Assembly: GCF_026151205.1 (NCBI RefSeq)
Contig: NC_087079.1
Span: forward strand, 992,001-1,056,000
From: Bolinopsis microptera
Taxonomy: Eukaryota; Ctenophora; Tentaculata; Lobata; Bolinopsidae
Reading direction: 5' to 3'
DNA length: 64,000 bases
Numbering within the stretch: position 1 is the stretch's first letter; every line of letters begins with the position of its first letter. The position numbers were made by a program, and so were the translations under genes. Positions 45,071 through 59,439 of the stretch are shown here, one piece after another. The notes under the pieces are model-generated. The model searched no databases, was not told where the DNA came from, and saw only the letters and a program-made list of their open reading frames with translations.

Positions 45071-48000
45071 GTTTTGATTTCGGTTAGTGTAACTTATGGT
45101 AACTAGTAGTTGTATACTATGGATAAACTAAATGATTAGGGGGTCACAACAGGTTCAAATAAAGGATAACATCGCGTGCCACGGTGTGGTATCGCGGAGA
45201 GGATTGGGGGAAAACAATGAGAAACATTTTTTTTTTGGGCTTCGTTTGGGGGCTTGTATCCGTGGCGGATAGCGTTTTTTTGGCCTAAATAATGCGATTT
45301 TATTTTTTGGTCCTTGGCTTTTGTTATGTTTAAATATAAGTTTGGTCTGTACGTATTCCTCTTTATAGATTATTTTTGTGGGGTTTATTGTGAATGTGGG
45401 GGGTTAGTTGTGGCAAAAATACGGTCAGTTTTGAATTCCAAAAAAAAAACAAAATGGTTAACAGGGGACTTTAACCCGTTAGGGGGGCGATTATCAAGCC
45501 AAGGGCGGGAAGTTGTAAGTAAGAAGGAGCTCGTTCAGGATTTTCGGTCGTGCCTCTTTTCAATACCTTTTTTCTCCAACTAAACAGTGGTATTTCCTTC
45601 GGTACTCTACAAAACCTGTGGGGCCATTTCCTTTCTGCCCTTAATTCTTTCCTTTCTATTACGGGGGGCATTTAACACAAGGGTATGGCAAACCACTTGC
45701 ATCATAGCAATGTATTTTTTCCTCCCAATAGGGCTTCCAAAATCGGAGGGAGAATTTGTCTGGAAGGAATCGTCGTCAAGAATACCCATCACTTTTTAAG
45801 ATGGTGGGGGTGACCCTATGATGGGTTAGGCACCCCCCCCCACTGAAGATTTCAAAAGGTTTTTCTGAGGAAAGGATGGGAAAGTAAGTGTTGTTGGGAC
45901 AAAATACTCTTTGGAGGTACCCCTTTTTTATGTTACGTTGATAGGATTTTGATGGCTTTGAGTCCTCAAATATTGGAAGAATTTGTTAGTCGATTATAAT
46001 TTGGTGATCCGCCTTCCGCGTGTTGATTTGACAAGGAGACAAATCGTTAAGGAAATTTCAGGTATTTTTCCGCTTCCCCAATAAATACTCTCCCAAAAAT
46101 CATTTCCCTTTCAATCCTTTCTTGAGTTTTTCCCGATTCCAGTTCCGTAATGTTTGTTTTAGCTGCAGGGCCTGGGACATTACTCGTAGAGGGTTTGAAG
46201 TTTAGGTTCCTGGCTGCTTGAAAGATGGGGAACTTATGATTTGGGTATTTTTTTTCAGGGTTCCAAAACAAAACCAGGGCAGTTCGGATGAGAAGGGGGG
46301 GGGGGGGTGACGTTGGTTTCCTCCACCTTCACACACCGGGCTTTAAGGTGGGAAGGGCTCTAGGTGTTTTTCAGGGGGACCCCCAATAACCTTATTTCCT
46401 TGGGATGATGGTATCCTGTTGAGGATGGTAAAAATCACTTGGCCGATACCAGTGGGGGGTGGGGGGGGACAACGCTTTGTTGTTTACCACCTCCCCAGGG
46501 AAACTTGAATAGTTTGCCTCTTCCTCCCCTGTCCACGGTACCTTTTCATCAGGGTGGAACAGGCACCAACGTAAGACCCCCACGGTTGTTTTCCCATGTT
46601 CCCACCTTTTATGAATATAGCCCGTCTCGTTTTAAAAATTTCACTATGGGTGTTCATATGAATTGGGGTCCCCCAGGGGCCCAAATTGTATTTCCTGCAT
46701 TCTCTAGGTTCCCAACTATTTTTTTTACCCCCTATTTGGGGTCCGGGAACCTCTTGCCAGGGAAAGTTGGCTGATTTGCAGTTAAGGGGAGGGGGGGGGG
46801 CGAGCTCTGGTAAAACTTGTAGGTGCTTTTTGTGTTTACTTATGGGAACTTAGTAAGTGTTTTTACTATGTTTAAATAGGTAGGTTGTTACTAATGGTAA
46901 CTAGTAGGGTTTTTTACTTATTGGAAAACTAGAGCGGGGGAAAGCTATCCCAGGGAACCTCTGTTCCCAGGCTTCAGTTCAGGGAGAGAGGTGGACCCAC
47001 TTTCCAGAAGCAGCTTATGCTATTTTTATAGGACGGGCAATTGGGCAGATCCCGAATCCCGCGGGGGCCCACTTGGATTATAGATTTTGTAGGGTTCTTG
47101 CTAAGGTCGTTTATTTACTTGGTGAGGGTAGGGCCTTTACCGTACGTAAGGAAAGGGTTTTATAATTCAGTCCATGTGTAGGAAGGAGGGGTAGGAGGGG
47201 TAGTTTCTGGATAGGGCAAATTTTTAACTCTACGGTCTGGGCCCGTTATGCCGTCCGTTGTCAGCCATGGATAAAAAAGGGAGTACCGTCCCTTTTCAAT
47301 AAACCCCATAGTCTTGAGCTTCCCGGAGATTGGCGGATGGACAACTTTATTACTGTAAATGTTCAATTGTTAAACAGGGCCACACTGGTCAACTGCTAGT
47401 TTTTTTGTATTCGGGGGAGTTTATTATTTGCGACAGGAATAGTTTGGTGGGGGACAAGTCGGCGGGGGCTCTAGGTATCAAACATCCAGAAATTCATGCT
47501 GGGATATCTAGTTCACTGCACTTAAGAGGAAGGCCTGTAACCATTCATTTACTAGGGGGGGGGGACAATCCTAACTTCAGGTTCCTTTGAGTGTACAATC
47601 GTAACCCGGGTCTATTTTTTTCGCGTTTTACAAACCTGAGGGGGCAAGATTCTGGGGGTGGGACTAATTGCTAACTAGTGATCCCATTAATCATTAATTT
47701 CCCCTCTCCAAGTAAACATTTCATTGCTGGGACAAGGTATTTTTCATGTGAGGATATAAAATACATTTAAACTCATTCGTTGTTTTGATTTGCGGGAAAA
47801 CACCAAAGTGATTCTTGTTTCCTTTGGAGATAATATGGTAACATTGAACAAAACGTTGTTTACCAACGCAGGTTTGTGTCTACCTATCAGAAGGCTATAA
47901 GTTCGAAAAACGTTAAATTCCACAAACCATTTCGGCGTTTAACCTGACCTGTTCCCATGGTGTGGCTGCCAAAACACACAAAACAAACTTGGGCAATTAT

Positions 48001-48399
48001 CTTTTCCCTCTTTTTGGAAAAACCTTGTCTTATTAATCTTTACAATCCTCCGTTGAAGAATTTCTTTAACAATTTACAGCCCATTTATTGTTAATTGTGG
48101 TTTCTTTGCATTATTGGTTAACCAACTATTTTTTTTTTTGCCCATGTTTTTATCAAAAATAACTTCCATCGCTAACTTTGTTAAAGGGTGGGAACTCTCA
48201 CCCCCCGCCTTGGAAAGACAAGGAAGATTTGTACGTGGGCTTCGGGAATCCCTCCATCGTCATTCCTTTAGGGGAAAAAACCCCTCCTCGTAGCAGTAAT
48301 TGTTTTTCCCCTTTCGGGGTGACATTTACCCAGATTTTGTATTGTTAGCTGTTTTCAGGGGCATAACAGTAACCAGTTAAAACTGGGGACTTTTTGTCC
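45071..48399. other. Low-quality sequence, no gene recognised
   Basis: Non-repetitive but noisy. TATGGTAACTAGTAGT-like fragments near 45095 and 46890 match the 57-bp duplication at 5.8 kb. Short frames such as 46439-46774 have no recognisable domain. Missing 5' exons of the glutamate receptor could be here but cannot be seen at this error level. Confidence 0.4.
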
Positions 48400-50540
48400 C
48401 CTCACAATAACCCCAGAGGGCAGGTTCAATTTTCACTACCACCAATTAATTAAGGAGGGCGGGGGGAATCAATTTCCTTCCCACTTTAAATTCAGAACAG
48501 GTACATTTTCCTCACAATTAAAATACCAGAGGGCGGGGGGAAATTTTCCTCTCAATAAATTTCAGAACAGGGGGGGGGGAACACCATTTTCCTCCACAAT
48601 TACACTTCAGGAAGGCGGGGGGGGAATTTTTTCCTCACAATAATCAGAAAAACCAGGGACAATTTTTCCCTACACAATTATAAAAACCAGAGCTGGGACA
48701 TTTTCATCACACCCAATGAAAAATCAGGGAAAACACAGGGGACATTTTTCCTCACAAATAATTCCTGGAGCCGCGGACAATTTCCTTTCCACAATTAACT
48801 GAACAGGGGACATTTTCCTACAATAATTCAGAAGGTGCAGGGAATTTACCTCACAAATAAATCCAGGAGGCGGGACCATTTTTTCCTCACAATATTTTCC
48901 AGAGCGGGGGGGGGGGAAACCATTTCCTCACAATAAATCCAGTAACGGGACAAATTTCCTCACCAATACACAATATACCGAAGCAGGTGGGACCATTTCC
49001 TCACCCAATATTTCAGAGGGCGGGCGTGGGGGGGGGACTCTTTTCCTCACAATAAATCAGGTAGCGGGGGAGGGGGGAAACATTTATCCTTACCATAATT
49101 CAAGAGCGGGGGTACATTTTTTCCGCACAACTTTAACTCCAGAAAATAACAGCGGTATTTTTTCCCTCACAATAATTCAGGTGGCCGGGGAACATTTCTG
49201 GGACCATTAAATTCAGAACCAGGACATTTTCCCTCCCACAAATTATCCAAGAAGGCGGGTACACATTTTCCTTCACCAATTAAAATCCAGAAAAATCAGG
49301 GCGGGGAAAACATTTCCCTCTCAAATAAAACCAGGGAGCCGGGGGGGCGATTTCCTCCAACCATTAATCCAGAACAGGACAATTTTCCTCAACAATAATT
49401 CAGTAGGCGGGGGGGGGACCATTTTCCTCACCAATACCAGAGCAGGACATTTATTCCCTCACAATAATTCAGAAGCAGGGTGGGGACTTTGTCATCACAA
49501 AATTTAACCACGAGGCGTGGGGAACAATGTTTTCCTTTTCACAAAATAAATCAGTAAACAGGGGTGGACTTTTCCATCAACAATAATATTTTTCAGGAAG
49601 CGGGAAATTTTCCTCAACAATTAAATCAGGGAACAGGGGGACATTTTCCTGCACATAATCAGAGCAGGACAAATTTTTCCTCACATAATCAGAGCGGGGG
49701 GGGACATTTTTCATTCACAATTAATCAGAGCAGGGTACATTTCCTCACAAATAACCAGTGCAGGGACATTTCCTCCCACGCAATTAAATCAGAAGCAGGA
49801 CATTTTCCTCTCAAAGAATCCAGAGCGGGGTACATTTCTTAATCAAATAATCAGGGAACGGGGGGGGGGGGGGAACATTTTTCCCTCCACAATAATCAGA
49901 GGCGGGAAAAAAATTGACTTCGCAACTTAATGCAGGGCAAAAGGGCCAGGGGGAAACTTTTTCCTCCCCCCATCCAATAATCAGGGAGCAGGGGGGACAT
50001 TTCCTTTTCACCAATTTAAATCTGAGGGCTAGGGGTGGGGGGACATTTCCCTTCACCAATAATTAAGAAACAAAGGGGGGGGGACATTTTTCCTCCCCCA
50101 CCAAATAAATCAGGGGATAAACTGGGGAACATTTCCCTCACAATTAAACAGGAAATACAGTGGGAACATATCCTCACAAAAATAAAATCGAACAGGACAT
50201 TTCCTCACCAATAAAACCAGTAAATAACGGGGGGGGGAAAAACCAATTATTTTCCTCCCCAACAATAAAACCGGGCAGGCAGGGACAATGTTCTTCACCC
50301 CAATAAAACCAGAGCAGGGGGGGGGGACATTTCCTTCACAAATATAATCATAGGAGAGCGGGGAGGCGTGAATTTACTTCGCCAATAAAATTTTCAGAGG
50401 CGGGGGACAATTTCCCCTTCCACCAATTAATCAGGGAGGGGCGGGGGGGAATATTTAACTTCGCAAAAATTAAATCCAGAGGCGGGGGGGAGACAAATTG
50501 TTCCTCCCACTATAATATTTTTTTCAGAAAAAAATATGCA
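48400..50540. repeat. About 28-33-bp tandem array
   Basis: Noisy units built on CAGAGCGGGACATTTTCCTC followed by ACAATAAT. The shortest clean spacing is about 28 bases and most are longer through G and T run expansion. About 60-70 units. No coding role. Confidence 0.88.
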
Positions 50541-53500
50541 TTTATTTTTATTCGGGGGGGCCTCCCTCTGGGGGGGTTCTCTAATGTAAATGAAGGGGTT
50601 ACAAGGCAATATCAGAAAACAAAACAACAACCATCACGTAACTTTATTTTTTTTGTTTTCGTGGTCCAGTTTGTAAACGGAGGGTGACAAGGTGGTCTCG
50701 GGACATTTATCGGGGCCAACGAGAAAACTTTGTTGTTTAAAATTCTGTAAAACCCTCTACTTGAAGAGAGGGGGGTGATTTACCTTTATTGTTTTTCATT
50801 GGGGATGGTAAGATAAAAGTTGGAGGGGAAAAAAACCTTCTAAAAAACTTATGTTTAAAAGGTTGGAGGGATCGTTCTTATTAACCAAAATTTATTGGTT
50901 GTTTCTGGATTGCGGGGAGGAAGGGACGGACTAGATTTCGGCTTGTCGTTGATTTCTTCCTTGGGGGCCAAGATTTAGACCCGGGACCAATTGAAATTCT
51001 GAGGGGAAGGGGGAAAATTAATTTTTCAGCTTTGAATGGTCACAGTAGATTCCGGGATGTCCTTCCATCAACACAAAACAAGGGGTCATGGAAAAGAGGG
51101 GGTGGGCAAAAGTTGGGTTAAAAACAACACCTGCCAGGGTAAGAGGGGCTTCCAAAAGTAGGGGGCCTACTGGAGGGGGATTATCATTTCCTCAAAGGAT
51201 TCTAGAGCAAGCTCCCATTTTCTTCTATACCCCAACCTCCCGCTGATGGGTCAACCGTGTTTAATTTTCCATGGCCTTTTGGTGGTTATTGTGGGAAACA
51301 ACAAAAAACGGCGCACCTGCCTGTAAAAAACCTTGTTTTTTTGGCTAATCAGAATAGAGGAGAATTGTGGTAGACTTGTCCCCGAGGTGTGTTACCGTGG
51401 TTACTAAAGACTGCTAGGGAAGAAAGATCCGCTATTTCGTTAATCAGAACTTTGCTAAAGAGTCTGCGAAAAAAACCAGTTTAAACTTTGACCTTCCTAT
51501 GATTAGGTTTCCATTGGACGGCACGGTCATGAAATGGGTTATAAGCTTGTGTTAATGGATGAGATCTGGCCCCATGTTTCCCTAATATATGCAATACGTC
51601 ATCTCCCTCTCCATGAATTCTAGGGCATTGGCCGGAAGGGGAGGAATATAGGTCTAACGGGATTGGTGAAAGACGAAATAATTTTTCTTCCTTATTTCGG
51701 ATGGATGATTTTGGGGTCGCTAAAGAAGGAGGGTACCCAGAAAAGTTTACTCTTAATCATTGGTGGAAAAGATTATTGGACTCCACCGGGACGCCCCCCA
51801 CTTATTACGTTCGGGGGGGAGGTTTTCTACCTTTGCAGGTTTTCTTAAGGTTGTGGTCTTGGATCTTCATGGGATTAAAACAAATCTTGATATTCCCACC
51901 TATATAATAACCACATGTATTACTGCTAAAAACAACCAAACTGTACAATTAAAGGGTTTCTGATTGTTTAGATGTGAAACTTTCAACCGGCCCAAATATT
52001 TTTTCGTGGGCAGTAAATAAAAAAACACAAGATGGGGCTTATTTCAAGCCGGTAGGGGGGACGGTTTGGAGCAATAGGAACTTAAAATAGGTGGTGCACA
52101 AAAAAGATTTCTTTACTGCGGTTGGGAAGGGGGGGCGGGAAAAAAGGCGGGAAAGTAGTAGTATCTGTCCCGGCCCATTTTACGCAGCATAATCAAAAAA
52201 CGTTTCCACAGCTCCAAAGGGGAGGATAGGGTTCGAGTTTTTGTGGGGTGGATTAATAAACAGGAAAGTGTTTTCAGTCAAGAGATGTTTCCAAAATTTC
52301 TAAGGTCTCTTTCGGTGGTTGGAAACCCATGGGAAAACGGAAAGTTTTGTTAACCCACGGGAACCATTTAAATCAATTAAAGGGGGGGGGACAATAAATG
52401 AACCGTATGGAGTCAAAATGGGGCCCTGTTTTGGATTAATATACACCATTGTCTAAGGTAACCAAGGTAAAAATCCAACGGTTATCCAGGTAAACCAGGG
52501 AATAATATCCAGGGGTCACCAGGGCGTAAACCTGGTTTAACCCCAGGGATTACCAGGTTTACCACAGGGTTTACCCAGGGTTTTACCATAGTTACTGATG
52601 GGGTAATAGGGGGGGGACAGATTCCACCCATGCCAGTACCCTTGGCCTGGGAATTTGATTGACAATTGACTAGGGTATAGGCCTTATTTTTAGGTAATCG
52701 GGGGAAATACTGTGATATTAAGCTATGCTCCATAAATTTGTATTTTCATCCTTGTCAACGTTAAAACAACCGTCTACCTTTTGAAAAATTGAGTGGTCTG
52801 GAAGAGCTCTCATGGTCCGAAAAGGGGGGGGGTGTACTTGACTGTAAGTGACAAATCCAGGTCTTGTTCTTTGTTTTAAATTTTTGTATAAAAAAATAAC
52901 TTGAATCGTTGGCTCATAATAAAAAAACCCCCACTTGTTTTTTAATTTTTTAGGCCTGGGGTCATCATGTGTAAATATTTAAAATATGGTATTGTCCTAA
53001 ATTTTGTGTTCACATTTTTGTTAATGTGAAGGTTAACTTTTAATCGAGATTTGTTTTGGAATTTTTTCGGTATAATATTCCTTTCTAAAACTTCAAAAAA
53101 GATGCCATCAAATCATAAACTAAAAGTAAATCCCCCCACGGAAAAAGCTATTACCTCACTTGAAAATCCTTTTTCGCGTATTTTGCCTCCACCCAGTTGA
53201 GGAACCCAAATTAAAACCCTTGGTGAAGAAGGCGGAAATCTTTTGATAAGTTTTGAGCTGCTTCTGGAGAAGGGACAGGGGCACAGATCGGGCAATTGGC
53301 AGGGTTCCCATTCCCGCACATAAAAGTGCTTGGAATACCAAATCCCTTGATTTGGGCTGTAGTGTATCCGGGTTTCTTGGGGGGGACGCTAAATTGATTG
53401 CAGACTTTACACGATTTCGATAAACTGGTTTATTCCCATAATAATCAATCTTTGCTGAAGGCGAGGGATTGGAGATAAAAACTCGTTACCCATTTATTTA

Positions 53501-56500
53501 CTCCTTTCAACAAGGGTTCGAATTCTAAAGGCCTTTGGACTCTGGTGGGGCGTCTGTGGGGGACAAGCCGGATCCTCAACAATCATCATCTGAAATCTAA
53601 TTGGAAAAAGTCAGTGAAAAAGGGATTTTGGGTGGGGGCAAAATTGCGCTATGAGGGAGGGGAGGAGGGGAAAACTGTTGGCGGGAATGTTAGACCTGGA
53701 TGTTCCTTGTTAAAAGTGGTAATCCAACAGGGATGATATCCAACAAGCTTACCACCCCCCTCCTGCTCCAGTAAAAATGCACAGTATTGCAGGGGGGTTC
53801 TGGGAAGGGGGGGACTGAGGTGGTAGGGGTGGAGGGGGTTTCGTGGTTAATTGTTTCCACTTGCTTCCCCCCAGTAGGGTTCTCACTGCTTTCCTTAGTC
53901 TGGACGGATGTTGGTGTGGAACTTTCTGGCTAGGGTTCTCCCTGGATTGGATTTTTTCCCCGCCCCCTCCCTTGATCTTCAGAATCGGGGGGATGAAGTC
54001 CTTTTCTTGTTAAGCCACTGGGAAACTAAACCACGGCGAAAATAACAAGGAAGGGACGGAAGAGGATGGCCCGGTTAAACTAGTAATCCTGAAGATATGA
54101 AAATGGGTTTTCACAAAAAAAGGTTTGATATTGTGGAGTGTTGGTTTAGTTTCCAACAACTGTGGCGTGTGTTAAAACAACTTTGGACCGCTTTTTTGGG
54201 GGGGTTTTAGTTGAGAAGGTGGGGGAAAGGAATTCACTGTATGCTACAACAGTGGGTTTCGGGACCGGGGGGGGGCAGGATTCTGACCGGGAACCCCAAA
54301 ATAGGACTCCAATTTAAATACCTTTCAAACTCTACTTAATTTGTAACTATATATAACAAAATTAAAATTTTAAAAATCAAATAAGGACCTCAATTTAAGA
54401 AAATTGTATTAATGACCAAAAAAGGGGGGGGGGGGGACTTATTAAATAGTTGGATAAAACTTAAAAATTTCATTTGGACAAAATAGAGGGAAACATCATT
54501 CAAGGATAGAATCAGTCAAGGGGGCGGGTCCGGCCAGTTTTCCGCTGGTTTTGATTTAACTATCAGAGGTGTAACAATTTGATGAAAAAATTGCGTTATT
54601 GCATACTTAACAATTGTACTGGCGGGGGACTGGGGCCCATCACCTCATGTACTGAGGTTTTAAAAAATTGAAAAAATCCTAAACAAAAATCCCCAGCTGC
54701 GTTCTCATTTGCAATTTATGGGCAACGGCATTAGTTTCGGCGTGGGGGACGGTCCAGTGTCGTTTACCACCTAATTCGCGGTAGGCCAAACTTAGGGGTC
54801 GGTTTTCTCCCAAATAAAAGGCATTAAAATCTTTAATTCCCCCACTATCTCGGAGAAAAATTAGGAAACAATTTTTCAAGGAAAAATCGGGATTAAATCC
54901 CATTTAATCCATTTCGCCTGAAGGGGGAAAAAAAAATGTTGATAAGCGGTTACATTGAATTGCTCTAGGTGTAGGCAACACACAGTTGCCCGGTTTAAGA
55001 ATTTTGTTTATTCCTACCAATTTTTTAGTATGATTTCTTTTTTTGCGGGTCACAATACTGGAAGATTTCTTAAAGGATTTCACCTTGGACATCTTGATTT
55101 AAAATTTTAGCCCGCTGTAAAAATTTAGTGATTTTTTGCCGGGGGTATTCCGGCCCTCAGGTGCAAACCTTTTATAAAATTTCCCACTTGGTCTGTTTTT
55201 TTCCGGGAATATATAGAACGGAGAAATTTAGATTAATAATTACCGCCGAAAAGGGAAAGAGTCGGGGGTGAACCACCGTTTTAATTCCGTTCTTAAAATT
55301 ACTTTCTGTCAGATTAAGACAACAAAAAATAAACTAGGGGACGTTGATGGGGGGTCCCACAAAATTAAAGCTAACAAAGGGCGGACCCACGGGTGAGGGT
55401 TTTTAACCCGTCAGTCGGGGCTTCTAAGAGGTGGTACGTAATTAAACGGCGGGGGAAGCGGGGGAAGGTGCCCAAAGCACTGGTTAAATTATTTTTTTAC
55501 TGGACAATATAATTACAAGCCAGGGGATTACGGGGGGGGGGTGTGGGGGACGGATTACGGTTATAGCTTTCTTTAACTATATTTACCAGTCTTTGATTTG
55601 GGAAAAAAAATTGGGCCTTTACGTACGGTTTACCCCGGTTACTAGTTTGGGGGGGGGGGGACTGATTTTTCCCACACCGGCCAGATGTGCGGATGGGGGG
55701 GCTCCAATAATTTTAACGTTAATGGGGATGTATGGATGCTATTATAAATTAACATTTCCCGGATTAGTAAATGAAGTTAAATAAAAATCCGTTATATATT
55801 ATCGTTATAAACTATTAAAGAAATATTTTTTACGATTATAACCCATTTTCTAGTACAAGGTTGCGTTTCTGAAAATAATTGCATTGAGCACGCATCGGTG
55901 GGGGGGGGGACCAAAAAAAAAAACTTTTCCCCTTGCTATTAGCCTTGGCTTTGCTATCAAATTGGGGAAGGGGGGGCCCGGGCGCTTTTTTATTTTACTA
56001 TCGGGGACTCTTTAAAACGGGGACGTTTCCTGATTTTAAAGCAGATAAAATGTGATTAATGATTACGGTTTTTAATTAAGAAAATTTTTTCTTCGTCTTC
56101 AAGGTAGGGAAAATTTTTTACGGTAGAAAGTCAGCGCACCCTTAAAAATAATTTCCCAGAAACAATTATGAACAAGTAGCCAACAACCGAAATAATTTTA
56201 GTATAAATATAAAGGGCATTATTCTCACTTGCTTACGTTTCACAAAGGCTTCGCCTTCTTTAGGGGGGGGTGAACCCGTTATTAGATCAGCCCCCTAACA
56301 TGTGGAGTGGGAGAGGAGGTAGAGTGGGCGGATAATTTTCACTTAAATATAATCTTTCTAAACGGGAAATATCAAAATACTAACTGTTAAAAGCCCTCTT
56401 ATGTGGCCCATTGTTTGTCTAATCATACCACAATTTATACATTACTAGATTTCATTTACTAGGAGTTCCCCGCTGGGTGAAAGGAAATACGGGGAGATAA

Positions 56501-59439
56501 TGTCGGAGGGTATTTTCTATCGTACAAGTACTCTGGGACAACTATGAGGATTAAACCTTCCTATAAGGTTTTATCCCGATTGATAAAAACAAAAAAAAAT
56601 TCTAAGAAATTTTATATATTAATGTAGGATTCCTCTTTACTGGAACCTTCAGGGGGGGGGGGGGGGACTATTTCGCTAACAAATCCCACGAACTAACTAA
56701 ATATAAATCATGTTTGAAACAGTCCAGGCCCCATAGTGATCTCCGCCTTGCCTTTATTCGGATCTTATTTGCAACATGAAAACCAATACCGGGGGTCCAA
56801 CTAGTGGAACCGGTGTAAGTTGGGGGGACCATAATACTATTTGGGATATGAGTTGTAATTGAGGGGGAGGTTATAACTGATGTTTTGCTATACATCTCCC
56901 ATGACATCAATTCCACCCCATTTTTTCTCCCCGATTTCTGGATGTGATTTTCCAGTTTTCTACATTTTTCTCAGGTAAGGTCACATTATTAAAGTTTTGG
57001 AGGGCACACAGCTTTTGAAAGAAGGAAAAAGGTTACGCTGTTGGGGAACTTAAAAATTTGCTGGCATGTAATGATTTCCGGTTACCGGCAACCAAGAGAT
57101 TATTGTCAGGGCTGAGAACCTATCACACGCTGACCTTCTCGTGAAAATCCCGGGAGCGGTTCGTTATCGAGGTCTGGTGTTTATGGGCTTTCCATCTGTC
57201 CTCCATAGTATCCATAAACCAGTCTTCCGGGGACAAGCAAAGTGTTAGGGTTTATATGCTCGACCTTTGGTTTTGTGATACTCCGCACAGGGACTGTTTT
57301 TTTATCGGGGTTCCGTTGTTGGGCTATTTAGCCACTAAGGTTACCATGGTAAACATCTAGTGGTGATTAGCCTATATAAATAACTAAGGAAGTTTCAAAA
57401 AAAACAGAAATCTAGGCTTCTATTACCAGTATCAAACTTAAGCATCCTTTTAAGTGGCTTGTTTGAGGGCTACGTCTTTAATTATCAACTTGGGAAAATT
57501 GACTGGCGAGATAATCAACCACTATTTTATTAAAAGCAACTTGTCGCCACTAAGCAGAACTGGAAAGAGGAAATATATAAACATTTCTTGTTAGTCAGTT
57601 TTGTTACAAGCAATTTACTCAAAAGGTCATAATGGGGGGAAAACTTTGCTAACTGCGGGGGGGGACCCTCTCTTCCTCCGGGGCCAAAATTAATAAATAA
57701 CCCCCTTGGTCAACAAAGTCCCGCAGTTCAAGGGTTTTGGGTGGATATACAAAACGGTTGTAGTTAAAAGGCGCCTTAATGGGGGAACATAGTTCAAAGT
57801 GGTTAGAAAGGGCCAAACATCATTTTTTAGTTGGGGGGGACATCTTGAGGAAAATTTGAGGTTTGCTCCTTAACATTTTTTTTTTTTTCTTTAACCTATT
57901 ACCTCATTTTCTTCAAGGGATTTTCCACTAACCGGGGCTTTTAAAATGTAACCTTTCGGGGATAAAATAAAATCATTATAAACACTCGTGAGCCCTCCTG
58001 CCTGATCCATTCACAACATAGGGACTCTCGGGGGAAAACGCTTTGTAAGAATAGGATGCGGTACCGGGATTCAGGACATACATTATAATTAATAACCATT
58101 TTTTGCTTTAATAAATTTTAAATGGATCAAGATAGCCTTAAAACTAACCGAGGATCCCCCGCCGGGGTTTCCTTAATGTTCGGACTGCTTAATAATTTCA
58201 TGGGTTGTAATTACAAGGGGGCCTTGGTCCCTGCCGGATTGATTTCCAAAATGGTGTTTCCCCCAACATAATTGCTCCCACAGTTATTTGTTTTGCTGGG
58301 GGGGGCTGGGTTTGCCCATGGGTTGAGCTAAGGAGAAAACATAAGTATTTTTACGACAGTGTATTCTTGCAGGAGTCCAGAGGGAGAGATTATGGAACTT
58401 AGAAAAGAGGAAAAAGTTAACCCAAAAATAGTGACATAGGTAGGAGGAAAAAAGTTAACCGAATAGGTGGGGGGGACATGAGGGATAAGGAGGGTAAAGT
58501 AAATTACCAAAATAATTAAGCCCGGAGGAGTTATAAAAAACCATAATAATTTGTACCTGATGGATGGGTGTGCCGTTTTAAAATAGACGTTTTGGTATTA
58601 GGCTTATTAAGCGAACCATTTGATTAGATACAAAACTTTCTAGTATTTTTAAACTAACTTATAGGTATTATAGTTTTACTACAAAGGGGAGTTGTTTTCA
58701 GGACAGGGGGCCGTAGGGTAGGTTGCCCTTGTTATTTTAGGAAGGTATTTTAGTGTGCCTTCTGTTTCGGGGGTTTTCACGGCCCCCTGTTTCGGGGGGT
58801 ATGTCAGGCCCCACTGGGTCGGGGGGTTGGGTTGTAAGAGGACTGGTTTGTGGAGGGATTGTAGCTTTGCTTACGTTTACCGGGGTTGTTAGTTACCAAT
58901 TCTTAAATTGCGGAGGGGAGTATGCGGGACGGTAAGCTTTAACTCTATTAACTTCCGTTGGATTTGCGCAAATTTTTAAATAACCTTTTCTTCGGGTGTT
59001 CGTTAACTGTGGGTTTGTCTTTAAAGCAGAGGATATTTTTTTTGGGGGGGTGGAAGGAGTTTGTTGTACAATTCGCAAAAATTAATATTTTTAGGCTTCT
59101 GGCAATTATTTATTGTTTATTTTTTTTGTTTGAAAACCCCTTTACTTGTTCAGGACAAATCCCAAAATAAGTGTTTAAATAGAAGGAAAGGTACGGCTGG
59201 ATTGGAAAGCGGGTCTCTACAAGGAAAACGTTATTGGGGGTTAGTTAAAAAGGAATGTCAGCGAACCGGCAAGGTTTCTCGGGAAAAACAAGTTCCTCCG
59301 GTGGGGGACCATCAACTAATAAATAAAAATTTAACAAGGTATGGGGGGGGACCAGCTTTTTTCCCTTTTTAATGATTCGGGATTGGAAGCCGTCGGAGAT
59401 GAACAAACAACCCTTACGTTCCGGACAGGGGAACCAATT
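50541..59439. other. Low-quality sequence, no gene recognised
   Basis: Mostly unique-looking noisy sequence. A short degenerate cluster of ACCAGG/GGTTTACC motifs lies at about 52450-52600, and TTACCATGGTAAAC occurs near 57344. A small duplication (TTTCGGGGG...CCCC) lies near 58767-58830. No frame shows convincing protein composition. Confidence 0.4.
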